Shown: positions 28,191 through 36,412 of the stretch, one piece after another | How positions within the stretch are numbered: position 1 is the first letter of the stretch | How the letters are laid out: every line of letters begins with the position of its first letter | From: Lagierella massiliensis | Lineage (GTDB): Bacteria; Bacillota; Clostridia; Tissierellales; Peptoniphilaceae | DNA: 64,000 nt | Reading direction: 5' to 3' | NCBI GenBank assembly: GCA_030532135.1 | Contig: JAUNLT010000002.1 | Span: 117,779-181,778 of the forward strand | The notes under the pieces: generated by a model | Seen by the model: only the letters and a program-made list of their open reading frames with translations | Database searches by the model: none | Told to the model about the DNA's origin: nothing | Made by a program: the position numbers and the translations under genes

Positions 28191-29148
28191 ACCTTATTCT
28201 AGGATCCACAAATGCATATATGATATCTACTATCATCATTACAACTGCAATTGAAATACTCATCACGAGATAAATTCCCATTAGAGTAGGATAGTCCCTT
28301 TGATTTATGGCATTTAGAACAAGCCTACCAGTCCCAGGCCACGCAAATATAATTTCAACCAGGGCAACCCCAGTTACTAAGTATGCAATCGAAATACCAA
28401 AAATTGTTATAGTTGGAAGTATTGCATTTTTAAAAATATACTTATTAAATATCTTTTCTTCGCTCATACCACAAGCTCTAAAAGTCTGAATATAATCTTC
28501 GTTGATAACTTGAAGTACCGAAGACTTTGCTATACGAAAATATAGCGGAATTTGAATTAAAACCATAGTCAAAACTGGAAGAATTAAATGCTTTAAAACA
28601 TCCAGCACATACCATATCCCTTCATAGTCGGCTCTTGGATCAGTCATTCCAAAAGTCGGTAGAAGATCTAATTTAGTAGAGAAGATAATTACAAGCATAA
28701 GTCCTAACCAAAACGATGGCATAGAATTTAATATGTAGTTTACCGAAGAAAATATCACATCCAATAAAGATCCTTCTTTTCTAGCAGCTGAAATTCCCAT
28801 ACCTGTACCAAGTATTAAAGAAATAATTGCTGAAGATAACACTAAGAGTATTGTAGGTCCAAGTTTTTCTAAAATCATATCTTTAACGGGCCTATTATAA
28901 ATTACAGAAACTCCCAAATCACCTTTAGAAACGTTTTCTAAATACTTTAAATATTGTTTGTGTAATGGTTGATCAAAACCATATTTCTTTTCCAAAGCTT
29001 TTTGCAATTCTATATTGTCAACTTCCTTACCCATCATGGTCTTAATTGGACTACCTGGTGCTGCATTGATAATTATAAAGTTTAAACTGAAAACCACCAG
29101 TATGGTTAAAAAAGCGGACAACACTCTTTTAATCATGTATTTTGGCAT
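28180..29148 (-). CDS. oppB: oligopeptide ABC transporter permease OppB
   Basis: The 322-residue permease has the OppB/DppB N-terminus (single TM then APGSPIKTMMG), about six TM segments, and the EAA loop with RACGMSEEKIFNKYIFKNA near residue 225. It is the first gene of the operon, with AGGAGG upstream and a consensus promoter and operator before it. Confidence 0.93.
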   Translation of the reverse strand: MPKYMIKRVLSAFLTILVVFSLNFIIINAAPGSPIKTMMGKEVDNIELQKALEKKYGFDQPLHKQYLKYLENVSKGDLGVSVIYNRPVKDMILEKLGPTILLVLSSAIISLILGTGMGISAARKEGSLLDVIFSSVNYILNSMPSFWLGLMLVIIFSTKLDLLPTFGMTDPRADYEGIWYVLDVLKHLILPVLTMVLIQIPLYFRIAKSSVLQVINEDYIQTFRACGMSEEKIFNKYIFKNAILPTITIFGISIAYLVTGVALVEIIFAWPGTGRLVLNAINQRDYPTLMGIYLVMSISIAVVMMIVDIIYAFVDPRIRYGD

Positions 29149-29191
29149 TTAATCCTCCTCATTATAAAAAATTTGACATGATTTCTATAAT

Positions 29192-29209
29192 AGGTGAACG
29201 TGTTCACCT
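29192..29209. promoter_or_regulatory. palindromic operator, probably for the TetR regulator
   Basis: AGGTGAAC-GT-GTTCACCT has perfect 8-bp arms. It lies 8 bp downstream of the opp -10, so it covers the transcription start and would block initiation. The divergent TetR gene is the obvious candidate for binding. No second copy is seen near the tetR promoter. Confidence 0.8.
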
Positions 29210-29216
29210 TTAGCTT

Positions 29217-29245
29217 ATTATATCTTTATCTCAATATAGTGTCAA
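29217..29245 (-). promoter_or_regulatory. consensus sigma-A promoter of the opp operon
   Basis: On the minus strand TTGACA (29240-29245), a 17-bp spacer and TATAAT (29217-29222) are an exact consensus promoter. Such a strong promoter with an operator fits tight repression. Confidence 0.92.
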
Positions 29246-29278
29246 GAATAATTTGATAATAAATTTAGATAAGTTTCA

Positions 29279-29307
29279 TTGACAATTAAAATACATTACT
29301 ATATGAT
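29279..29307 (+). promoter_or_regulatory. sigma-A promoter of the tetR gene
   Basis: TTGACA (29279-29284), a 17-bp spacer and TATGAT (29302-29307) lie about 125 bp before the tetR ATG. The leader contains a short ORF (29336-29425) without a ribosome site, which I do not call. Confidence 0.75.
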
Positions 29308-29432
29308 GATTGTGTATGAAATAAAAACATTTTTATGAAAAGGTTTGACCTCGTGCTTTTAAAACAACTTTATTTTAACTTCACTTTGTTAGACAACCCT
29401 AAGCTTTTACCTATTAAAATTTGAGGTGTTAA

Positions 29433-30053
29433 ATGGTTAGACAAACTTATTTGAATTTAGACAAGTCAAAAAGAGAAATGATTAAAGAAAATGTACTTAA
29501 AATGTTCATAGAAAATAAATATGAAGATGTTACAATAAGAGAACTTTCTCAAAAATGTGACATTTCCATAGGATCTTTCTATAAATATTTTGAAAGTAAA
29601 GACGACATGTATCTCTACTATATGTGCGAAATTGAACAAAAAATTCTTGACGAGGAGTATAAACACAATCGAAGTTTGTTTACAAGTAAACCCTATTCAG
29701 ATCTAAAAAATATATTAACTCCTCTGGAAATAGGCTTTAATAGAACTTGGCTTAAAGTACCCAACTATATTTTAAGCAAATTTTATTTTGAAGGTTATGC
29801 TGAAAATCTTAATAGCAGGGTTTTAAAAGAGCTTGACAAACTCTATGATGAAGGAAAAATTTTTCAATATTTTGAGAAAGATATGGTAAAGTTTGTATAC
29901 ATAACTTATATGTACAATTTTATTCTCTATATAAAGAAAAAAGAAATTACTTCCGATGTAGAATTTATTCGACTGAAAAAATTATATTCTGAAAAAATAG
30001 TTTTTAAGGGAATTTTTAAAGCAGATTTTTATGAAAAAATGTTTGGAAAATAA
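29433..30053 (+). CDS. TetR/AcrR family transcriptional regulator
   Basis: The 206-residue protein has an N-terminal TetR helix-turn-helix (residues about 12-58: ENKYEDVTIRELSQKCDIS then IGSFYKYFESKDDMY) and a variable ligand domain. It is divergent from oppB, and the palindrome over the opp promoter is its likely target. The ligand could be a peptide or amino acid (inference). GAGGTG is the ribosome site. Confidence 0.9.
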   Translation: MVRQTYLNLDKSKREMIKENVLKMFIENKYEDVTIRELSQKCDISIGSFYKYFESKDDMYLYYMCEIEQKILDEEYKHNRSLFTSKPYSDLKNILTPLEIGFNRTWLKVPNYILSKFYFEGYAENLNSRVLKELDKLYDEGKIFQYFEKDMVKFVYITYMYNFILYIKKKEITSDVEFIRLKKLYSEKIVFKGIFKADFYEKMFGK

Positions 30054-30054
30054 A

Positions 30055-30082
30055 AAGAGCTATAGGCAAACCTATAAGCTCT
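30055..30082. terminator. bidirectional terminator
   Basis: AGAGC-TATAGG-CAAA-CCTATA-A-GCTCT pairs with one bulged A and lies exactly between the tetR stop and the convergent nitroreductase stop. Confidence 0.8.
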
Positions 30083-30706
30083 CTATTTAAATATTGTTAC
30101 ATCTTCAGGTTCAATTCTCACCGTTTCATGAGAGTCATATTGACCTTTTCCTATTGCTATAATCAGTACAGGAACATATCTTTCCTTGTCTAGATCAAAA
30201 GCCTCTGCTATTAAGTCCTCTTCAAATCCACCTATTGCATTTGTCTCGTAACCGTGAGCTCTTGCTACAAGCATCAGCTGCATAGCTGCAAGACTACAAT
30301 CAATTTTGACAATATCGTTCATCTTTTGTTTAGATGCCCCCATATAGGCAGGCATAAAGAAGTCCATTAACTCTTTTTTTACATCCTCAGGCATAATTCC
30401 CTGTCTAACTGCCGTTCCATATATCTCTTCTGCTCTTTCATAACACCTCATATCTCCAAAGATTAAAATCATGGCAGAAGAACTATCATTTTGCCTTTGA
30501 TTAAAACGAATTAAGGGGCGAAGTTTTTGCTTTCCTTCCTCAGACTCAACTACCACAAATCTCCAAGGTTGCAAATTTACTGATGAGGGAGCTTTGGTAG
30601 CCTCCTTAATTATTTGTAACATCTCATCTTGAGGTATTTTATAATTTTCATCAAATACCTTAACAGAATGTCTATTAAATACTATATCCTTAAAATCGTT
30701 ATTCAT
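30083..30706 (-). CDS. nitroreductase family protein
   Basis: The 207-residue FMN-dependent protein starts at ATG 30706, where GGAGG lies 6 bases upstream; the frame open to 30721 has no such site. Family motifs are NRHSVKVFDE, the flavin-binding PSSVNLQPWRFVVVE near residue 40, and the C-terminal VPVLIIAIGKG. It probably reduces nitro or quinone compounds or acts as an NAD(P)H oxidase; the substrate is unknown. It is a single gene. Confidence 0.9.
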   Translation of the reverse strand: MNNDFKDIVFNRHSVKVFDENYKIPQDEMLQIIKEATKAPSSVNLQPWRFVVVESEEGKQKLRPLIRFNQRQNDSSSAMILIFGDMRCYERAEEIYGTAVRQGIMPEDVKKELMDFFMPAYMGASKQKMNDIVKIDCSLAAMQLMLVARAHGYETNAIGGFEEDLIAEAFDLDKERYVPVLIIAIGKGQYDSHETVRIEPEDVTIFK

Positions 30707-30884
30707 AATACACCTCCACAACTAAGCTTTAAAATTTAATTCTATATATAATTATACATCTAAGCAAACTGTTTACATAGCAAAATTTATTATAACCCAT
30801 CCCTTTTTAAATTTCACCTATTCTAAAATTTTTAATATATTCTATATATTTTATTTAAACCTTAAATCTCCCTTAGTAATTACT

Positions 30885-30910
30885 AAAAAAGAGAGCAGAA
30901 CCTGCTCTCT
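30885..30910 (-). terminator. terminator of the alpha/beta hydrolase gene
   Basis: AGAGAGCAG-AAC-CTGCTCTCT has perfect arms. Six A residues on the left become the T run on the minus strand. Confidence 0.88.
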
Positions 30911-30924
30911 TTAAATCTTTTAAA

Positions 30925-31872
30925 TTAATATATTTCCAAAAAATTTTTTAATACTTCTTTAAACTTTTCTGGATTTTCTGCTGCAAATTTAGTATGTCCA
31001 TACTCTTCTTCTTCATGAAGTACTTTCTCTTTCGTGTTTAAAGAGTCATATATGCTCTTTGCCATCTCATAAGGTGTAACTTCATCAGCTTTAGAATGTA
31101 TTATTAGTGTTGGAATACTGAAGTTTTTATCTTTAATATAGTCTACGGAATTCATGTCATCTAGAGTAAACCCTAATTTTACTTGATAAAAAATATTACC
31201 AGCAAATTTCATAAAAGACTTTGGTAGACCTGTATCTTTTTCAATTTTGTCAAATTCCTTTTCAGCAAATACATAGCCATCAGTCAAAGGACTATCTAAA
31301 ACTAAGTAATCCATTTCCTGGAACCTAGACGATGTAATAAGTGCGGTTGCGGCCCCTGCCGACTCTCCAAAAAGCAGAAGCTTTGAATCTTCTTTCTTAT
31401 CCTCAAGCGCAAACTTAAGCATATCTTCACAGTCGTAGGACTCTAAAACTCCAAAAGTATTATATTCTGCCATATTATCTCCAGAGTTTCTTTGATCGTA
31501 AATTATACAGTTATAGCCAAGATCCAAAAACGCATCTGCTACAGCTGTCACCGATTTTTTTGTACCTCCAAACCCATGTACCAACACGGCAATGTTTTTA
31601 TTGCCTTCGTCTTTTACATAAATCGCAGGTATTTCGTGATCGTACTTACTGGATTTTATGCTAAAAGACTCAATATCATGTCTAGATTCAAAATCCTCGT
31701 ACTCGTCTATGTACATTGCAATGTCTTCATTAGTCTTTTTTCTTGACTGGGCATTTGAAAAAGAATCAAAAACTCCTTTTCCTACAAAAAAAGTAAACCC
31801 TAAAAATCCTACGATTACAATTGCTAAAATTACTATTAATATTATCTTGAAAACCTTCTTCACATACTTCAC
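30925..31872 (-). CDS. membrane-anchored alpha/beta hydrolase
   Basis: A single N-terminal TM helix (residues about 8-32) anchors a 280-residue alpha/beta-hydrolase domain that should lie outside the cell. The oxyanion region is LVHGFGGTKKS, the nucleophile Ser is in LFGESAGAA near residue 168, the Asp is in SKADEVTP near 262 and the His in EYGHTKF near 291. The triad looks complete. Proteins of this build (YqkD-like) are found in many Bacillota; the substrate is unknown. The gene is monocistronic. Confidence 0.87.
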   Translation of the reverse strand: MKYVKKVFKIILIVILAIVIVGFLGFTFFVGKGVFDSFSNAQSRKKTNEDIAMYIDEYEDFESRHDIESFSIKSSKYDHEIPAIYVKDEGNKNIAVLVHGFGGTKKSVTAVADAFLDLGYNCIIYDQRNSGDNMAEYNTFGVLESYDCEDMLKFALEDKKEDSKLLLFGESAGAATALITSSRFQEMDYLVLDSPLTDGYVFAEKEFDKIEKDTGLPKSFMKFAGNIFYQVKLGFTLDDMNSVDYIKDKNFSIPTLIIHSKADEVTPYEMAKSIYDSLNTKEKVLHEEEEYGHTKFAAENPEKFKEVLKNFLEIY

Positions 31873-32230
31873 CCCTTAATATATTTTTAATTTTAAAATA
31901 TGAATCTTAAATCTAGTTAAACTTTAGGTTAATTTAAGTATACCATAAAATTTTACCTGCAATACCATAATGTATAGAAATAGGTAAATGGCAGGGTTTT
32001 ATTACCCTCTGGAATATTTTTTCTTTATCTAAGACTTTTATTTACCTTAATCATAAATATCCCAAGATCCTTTTTGTGCATTTAGATTGTTTAGTTGATA
32101 AGAAAAAAAACTGATTTTGATCTAAACATTTTATTAAAACCTATCATGATACATGAAATCTCTTTCTAGTTTAGTAAATTTAAATCGGTAAACTTTCTTT
32201 ATAATTTATTATAGAACCTATAGTTTAAAA

Positions 32231-32355
32231 CTAAATGATAATGAAGTTTTCGAATCAGTTTTCTATTTTTTAAGAGAGAGTATACTCGTACAAACGTTGA
32301 TGAGCTTAAAAATGATTTGTTTTAATATATTAAAGAATTATATAATATAAGAGTC
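32231..32355 (+). pseudogene. decayed IS3-family transposase (OrfB C-terminal remnant)
   Basis: Two frames read together give a transposase-like string: NDNEVFESVFYF in one frame, then, after a shift near 32270, KREYTRTNVDELKNDLF, a stop, and YIKELYNIR. This follows the order of the IS3/IS150 DDE domain end (DNA..ESFF..LKRE....DEL...I..YI..YN..R). A T-rich tail with TGTTCACTATCTAC follows at about 32433-32446 and may be the element's right end. I found no left end, so most of the element is lost. The rest of the 31873-32633 gap is AT-rich and holds no other gene I can support. Confidence 0.5.
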
Positions 32356-32580
32356 CTAATTCTAATAATGATACGCTTTTACTTGTGAAAGAGAAAAACT
32401 TTATGAAGATGACGAGATTAATTAGTTTTTTGTGTTCACTATCTACTTTTTTCGAGCTAGCAATTTTCTTTTCTTATTTATCTTTTTTATTTTATCGTAG
32501 ATAATCGGTTTTAAACTTTAGTTTCATTTTTATCTAATTATACTTTAAATTTAAATATTAACACCATATTATTTGAATTA

Positions 32581-32589
32581 TGATACAAT
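32581..32589 (+). promoter_or_regulatory. candidate extended -10 promoter of the MATE gene
   Basis: TGATACAAT matches TGn-TACAAT about 45 bp before the MATE ATG. No convincing -35 is present. Confidence 0.35.
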
Positions 32590-32633
32590 ATTATGATAAG
32601 TTAAGATATATTATTACATAGATTGGGTTTAAA

Positions 32634-34007
32634 ATGGAAGAGAGAAAAGACAGAGTTAATTTTATTACAAACGGGGATATTTCTAAGGTCATCATGAAGT
32701 TGTCCATCCCCCTTATGATATCCAATTTAATAAAGACGTTATACGGTATTACAGACGGGATTTTTGTTGCAAGACTTTCTTCTGAAGACTATGCTGCAAC
32801 CGCATTTATTTGGCCACTTCAGTTTTTGTTCCTTGCTTTAGGAATCGGAATAAGTGTCGCCTCCATATCCCTTATGAGTCAAAGACTTGGTGCGGGAAAT
32901 AAAAAAGAGGCAAAGGTATATGCAAACCACACTTTGCTCATCTCCATTGTGCTTGGGGTAGTGTTTGCTGTGCTATGCTATTTTATAGCACCCTATGCTT
33001 TTAAGTGGATGGGGGCTAAAGGGTCCTTTCACGAAAAATCTACCTTGTTTTTACAAATAAACGCCATCGGACTTACTTTTGACCTAATATTTTTCGGTTA
33101 TCAGGCCATTTTAAACGCTCAGGGAATGACAAAGCCCATCACTATCATTTCAGCCATTTCATCTTTGACAAATGTGGTGCTTGATCCATTTTTCATATTC
33201 GACAATGTGCTTGGTCTTCAGGGACTTGGCCTTGGTCTTAGGGGCGCCGCATATGCGACTGTAATAGCAAAAATACTTCTTGTAGTCATCGCAGTATTTG
33301 TGGTTAAGAAATCCTCTGAAATAGAAGTTAGCTTTAAAGACTTTAAGTTTGACTCCAATGTAGTAAGAAATATGTTCTCCATAGCAATTCCCGCATCCCT
33401 TGCAAACTCTGGAGAGGCTATCGGGTTTACAATACTAAATAAATTCATTCAAAGTTATGGCACCACGACACTCGCAGCCTTTTCCATGGGCAATAGAATT
33501 TCCGACATTGTAAGTCAGGCATCCATGGGTATCGGTATGGCACTTACTTCCATAATCGGACAAAACTATGGTGCAGGTAAGGAACAAAGAACAAAAGATA
33601 TATTTAAAATGGCAAATGTAATGATAACTTTCCTCTCCTTTTTTGCCGCAATAATACTTATCACCTTTAAAGATTCTCTACTTTCCATCTTTATTAAAGA
33701 CAGAAGTGAGGTTGAACTTTGGATGCAGGCGAGCGAGTACATGTACTACTCCGCAGCAATTACCTTCTTTATGGGTTACTTTGCTGCAATTAACGGATAT
33801 TTCCAAGGACTTGGAAAGACGAAACTTACCATGATTCTATCCCTTGGAAGGCTTTGGGCTTTTAGACTTCCAGTAATCATGCTATTAAAGTCCTTTACAA
33901 ACCTAGGTTCTACAGGAATTTGGATTTCAATGTTGTTTTCAAATGCCATTACCGTATTTATAGGATTTGATATGTATAGGAAATATAATCAAGCCCCCAG
34001 TCGTTAG
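32634..34007 (+). CDS. MATE family efflux transporter
   Basis: The 457-residue protein has about 12 TM segments and the two-half MATE layout: GDISKVIMKLSIPLMISNLI at the start, TDGIFVARLSSEDYAA, and a second-half repeat beginning NVVRNMFSIAIPASLANSG near residue 240. Such proteins expel cationic drugs or metabolites using Na+ or H+. The gene uses visibly more G and C at third positions than its neighbours and sits beside a transposase remnant, so recent acquisition is likely. The ribosome site is poor (GGG about 7-8 bases before ATG). Confidence 0.9.
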   Translation: MEERKDRVNFITNGDISKVIMKLSIPLMISNLIKTLYGITDGIFVARLSSEDYAATAFIWPLQFLFLALGIGISVASISLMSQRLGAGNKKEAKVYANHTLLISIVLGVVFAVLCYFIAPYAFKWMGAKGSFHEKSTLFLQINAIGLTFDLIFFGYQAILNAQGMTKPITIISAISSLTNVVLDPFFIFDNVLGLQGLGLGLRGAAYATVIAKILLVVIAVFVVKKSSEIEVSFKDFKFDSNVVRNMFSIAIPASLANSGEAIGFTILNKFIQSYGTTTLAAFSMGNRISDIVSQASMGIGMALTSIIGQNYGAGKEQRTKDIFKMANVMITFLSFFAAIILITFKDSLLSIFIKDRSEVELWMQASEYMYYSAAITFFMGYFAAINGYFQGLGKTKLTMILSLGRLWAFRLPVIMLLKSFTNLGSTGIWISMLFSNAITVFIGFDMYRKYNQAPSR

Positions 34008-34033
34008 CTGAGAGCTTGATTATAAAGCAATAA

Positions 34034-34060
34034 GATCTCCTGATGTTAGGAGATTTTTTT
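34034..34060 (+). terminator. rho-independent terminator of the MATE gene
   Basis: ATCTCCT-GATGTT-AGGAGAT is followed by seven T residues. A second inverted repeat with arms TATAATCAAGC/GCTTGATTATA spans the MATE stop codon (33985-34024). Confidence 0.9.
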
Positions 34061-34423
34061 TATTTGGTATATTTTTATATCTTTGAGATTCTTTTTTATC
34101 TTCTTTAGAAATCTCAGATAGTCTGTTAAAGTTAGTTATCTACTTCTTAAAAAGGGCTAAAACTTTATCTACTCATCCAGTCATCTCTCATGTTTAGACT
34201 ATCTTCTTCTGCTATCTCTCTTAGCTTGAAAAATATCAAGAATCAAAGCAATTTCTGTGATTTAAACAAGAATTATAAGTGTATTTCAAAGAAAAGTCTA
34301 AACAAAACAGATAAAATATGGAAGATAAACTTCAATAATACCGCGATAAAAAGTATCAACGGAAATTAAATAAAAAGTTTTAATACTTTTATCATACCTA
34401 CTTAATTTTTATAAATTAATATG
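34061..34423 (-). other. AT-rich intergenic stretch with possible gene debris
   Basis: No intact gene is present. On the minus strand a short coherent peptide (FKLREIAEEDSLNMRDDW, ending at a stop near 34165) and, in a later frame, FNRLSEISKEDKKESQRY near 34090-34130 look like broken coding sequence. They faintly recall the C-terminus of RhuM-type proteins, but I would not name a family on this. An imperfect inverted repeat around GAGATT/AATCTC lies near 34082-34115. Confidence 0.25.
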
Positions 34424-34873
34424 CTAATACCCCATATCTTCGATTTTCCAAGGCTTTCCCTTCTCTTCTCTTACAAGTATCCACTGAAATTTTTCATATT
34501 TCATGTCTGAAAAACCTTCATTTACTACGGAATGAACGTCAAAGTCACTTAGTATAACTATGGTATTTTCAGGTTTTGCTCCAATGTCTTCTCCTCTTCC
34601 ATAATCCATATAAAACTCAATATTTTCATCGGAAATTTTTTCATCATACCAAAGTTTTAAAAGATCCGTATCTTTGAGTTTGAATTTTTTTTCAACTTCA
34701 AGTATGGCATCGTTTATTTCATCACTGTCGAACTTTTCTGAAGTACCAATTTCTATGGTAGGTCCCTTAGCTTCTGTTACTTTAGCTTCTGTTGCTTTGT
34801 TCTCTTTGCCAGTGCAAGATACAAGCGTAATTACAAGTAGCACTGTCATCATAGATAGTATTATCTTTTTCAT
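34424..34873 (-). CDS. small lipoprotein, probably DUF4829-like
   Basis: I start this at ATG 34873 (149 residues), giving a clean lipoprotein signal MKKIILSMMTVLLVITLVSC with acylated Cys20; the longer frame to 34900 lacks a ribosome site and would run into comM. After a Lys/Glu/Thr-rich linker, the domain has EINDAILEVEKKF and ends WILVREEKGKPWKIEDMGY, which recalls DUF4829 proteins of clostridia. Function is unknown; it should sit on the outer face of the membrane. It lies 7 bp after comM. Confidence 0.7.
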   Translation of the reverse strand: MKKIILSMMTVLLVITLVSCTGKENKATEAKVTEAKGPTIEIGTSEKFDSDEINDAILEVEKKFKLKDTDLLKLWYDEKISDENIEFYMDYGRGEDIGAKPENTIVILSDFDVHSVVNEGFSDMKYEKFQWILVREEKGKPWKIEDMGY

Positions 34874-34880
34874 ATACTCC

Positions 34881-36410
34881 CTATCCCCAATATTTTGCAT
34901 CTACCGTTCTAAATCTAATAGCTTCTAGTAAATGTTTTTCTTTTATCTCTTCGCTTTCATCTAAATCTGCTATAGTTCTTGAAAGTTTTAGTATTTTATT
35001 TATGCTCCTTGCAGAAAATTTATACTTTTCATATGAAATTTCTAAAAGTGAATTTAATTTGTCATCTAATTTTACATATTTTTTTATAAGTCTATTGTTC
35101 ATCTGTCCATTTGTCTTGACTTTTTCTTTTTCAAACCTCTTTTTTTGCAATTCTCTTGCTTTAATTACTCTTTCTCTTATCTTTGAAGATTTTTCTTCAT
35201 GGGTTTCTTTAGTCAAGTCCTTTAGTTTTACAGGCTTTACGTCCACATGTATGTCAATTCTATCTAGTATCGGTCTAGAGATTTTTCCTAAGTATCTTTG
35301 AATTTGAAACGCTGAACAAATACATTCGTGATCTTTCGAACCGTAGTACCCACAGGGACAGGGGTTTGCTCCCGCAATAAATAAGAAGTTTGCAGGATAT
35401 GTCAGTGTGGCATTTGCTCTTGATATGGTAATTGTCTTTTCTTCTAAAGGTTGTCTTAAAACTTCTATGGTTGATTTTGGGAATTCGGGAAGTTCATCTA
35501 AAAAAAGTGCTCCATTATGTGCCAAGGAAATTTCTCCAGGTTTTGGTATTCGCCCTCCACCAATTATTGAAACCGATGAACTGGTATGATGTGGTGCTCG
35601 AAAGGGTCTTTTCTTTATTAGCTTATTTTCTTTTAATTCTCCACTAACTGAATATATCTTTGTACATTCCATGGATTCAGAAAAGTCAAGTGGCGGCAAA
35701 ATAGTGGGAAGTCTCATGGCTGCCATTGTTTTTCCCGCTCCCGGTGGTCCAATCATAAGGAGATTGTGTTCTCCTGCTGCTGCTATTTCCATGGCTCTTT
35801 TAAGATTCTTCTGTCCCTTAATTTCTGAAAAATCAATCTCATATTCACTTTCTTCTTCATAGTTGTTGAAAACGTCTTCGTTATAAGGGCTTATTTCTAG
35901 ATTTTCGTTTAAATATTCTATTAATTGGTTTAAATTTTTTACAGGAATTATATCTATTCCGTTTACTAGGGAACACTCCTCTGTGTTTTCTATGGGAATT
36001 ATCACTTTTTCAAAACCCATTTCTTTTAATGAAATAACCATCGGCAAAGCCCCATCAACCGCCATTAGTCTACCGTCAAGGGCAAGTTCTCCAATAAACG
36101 CCATTTTGTCTTTAGGTTCTTTTACAACAATCCCATAGGCTGTGAGGATTGCAATTGCTATTGAAATATCTAACTGTGAACCTTCTTTTTTTAAATTTGC
36201 CGGAGCTAGGTTAATGGTAATTCTACCTAGTGGAAACTTAAATCCTGAATTTGTTATAGCCGATCTTACCCTTTCCTTAGCTTCTTTTATGGATACGTCT
36301 GCAAGCCCAACTATATTAAAGGCTTGAAGTCCCCTTGCAATATCCGCCTCTACTTCTACTTTATAGCCTTGTAGTCCTTCCAAAAAACAAGTGTATATTT
36401 TAGAATACAT
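34881..36410 (-). CDS. comM: YifB/ComM family Mg-chelatase-like AAA+ ATPase
   Basis: The 509 residues have the ComM order: an N-terminal Lon-protease-like domain (VEVEADIARGLQAFNIVGL), a Mg-chelatase AAA+ core with Walker A (GPPGAGKTMAA near residue 217) and Walker B (GALFLDELPEF), the Cys-rich insert CPCGYYGSKDHECIC, and a C-terminal helical domain. In naturally transformable Gram-negatives ComM is a branch-migration helicase; in Bacillota its role is less clear. Its place downstream of the pilus and moa genes may be chance. It is 2 bp from moaC. Confidence 0.92.
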   Translation of the reverse strand: MYSKIYTCFLEGLQGYKVEVEADIARGLQAFNIVGLADVSIKEAKERVRSAITNSGFKFPLGRITINLAPANLKKEGSQLDISIAIAILTAYGIVVKEPKDKMAFIGELALDGRLMAVDGALPMVISLKEMGFEKVIIPIENTEECSLVNGIDIIPVKNLNQLIEYLNENLEISPYNEDVFNNYEEESEYEIDFSEIKGQKNLKRAMEIAAAGEHNLLMIGPPGAGKTMAAMRLPTILPPLDFSESMECTKIYSVSGELKENKLIKKRPFRAPHHTSSSVSIIGGGRIPKPGEISLAHNGALFLDELPEFPKSTIEVLRQPLEEKTITISRANATLTYPANFLFIAGANPCPCGYYGSKDHECICSAFQIQRYLGKISRPILDRIDIHVDVKPVKLKDLTKETHEEKSSKIRERVIKARELQKKRFEKEKVKTNGQMNNRLIKKYVKLDDKLNSLLEISYEKYKFSARSINKILKLSRTIADLDESEEIKEKHLLEAIRFRTVDAKYWG

Positions 36411-36412
36411 AC

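Noticed and set aside
29336-29425. Short ORF (29 codons) in the tetR leader
   Set aside because: No ribosome site precedes its ATG and the peptide shows no signal or TM pattern. It is more likely leader sequence.
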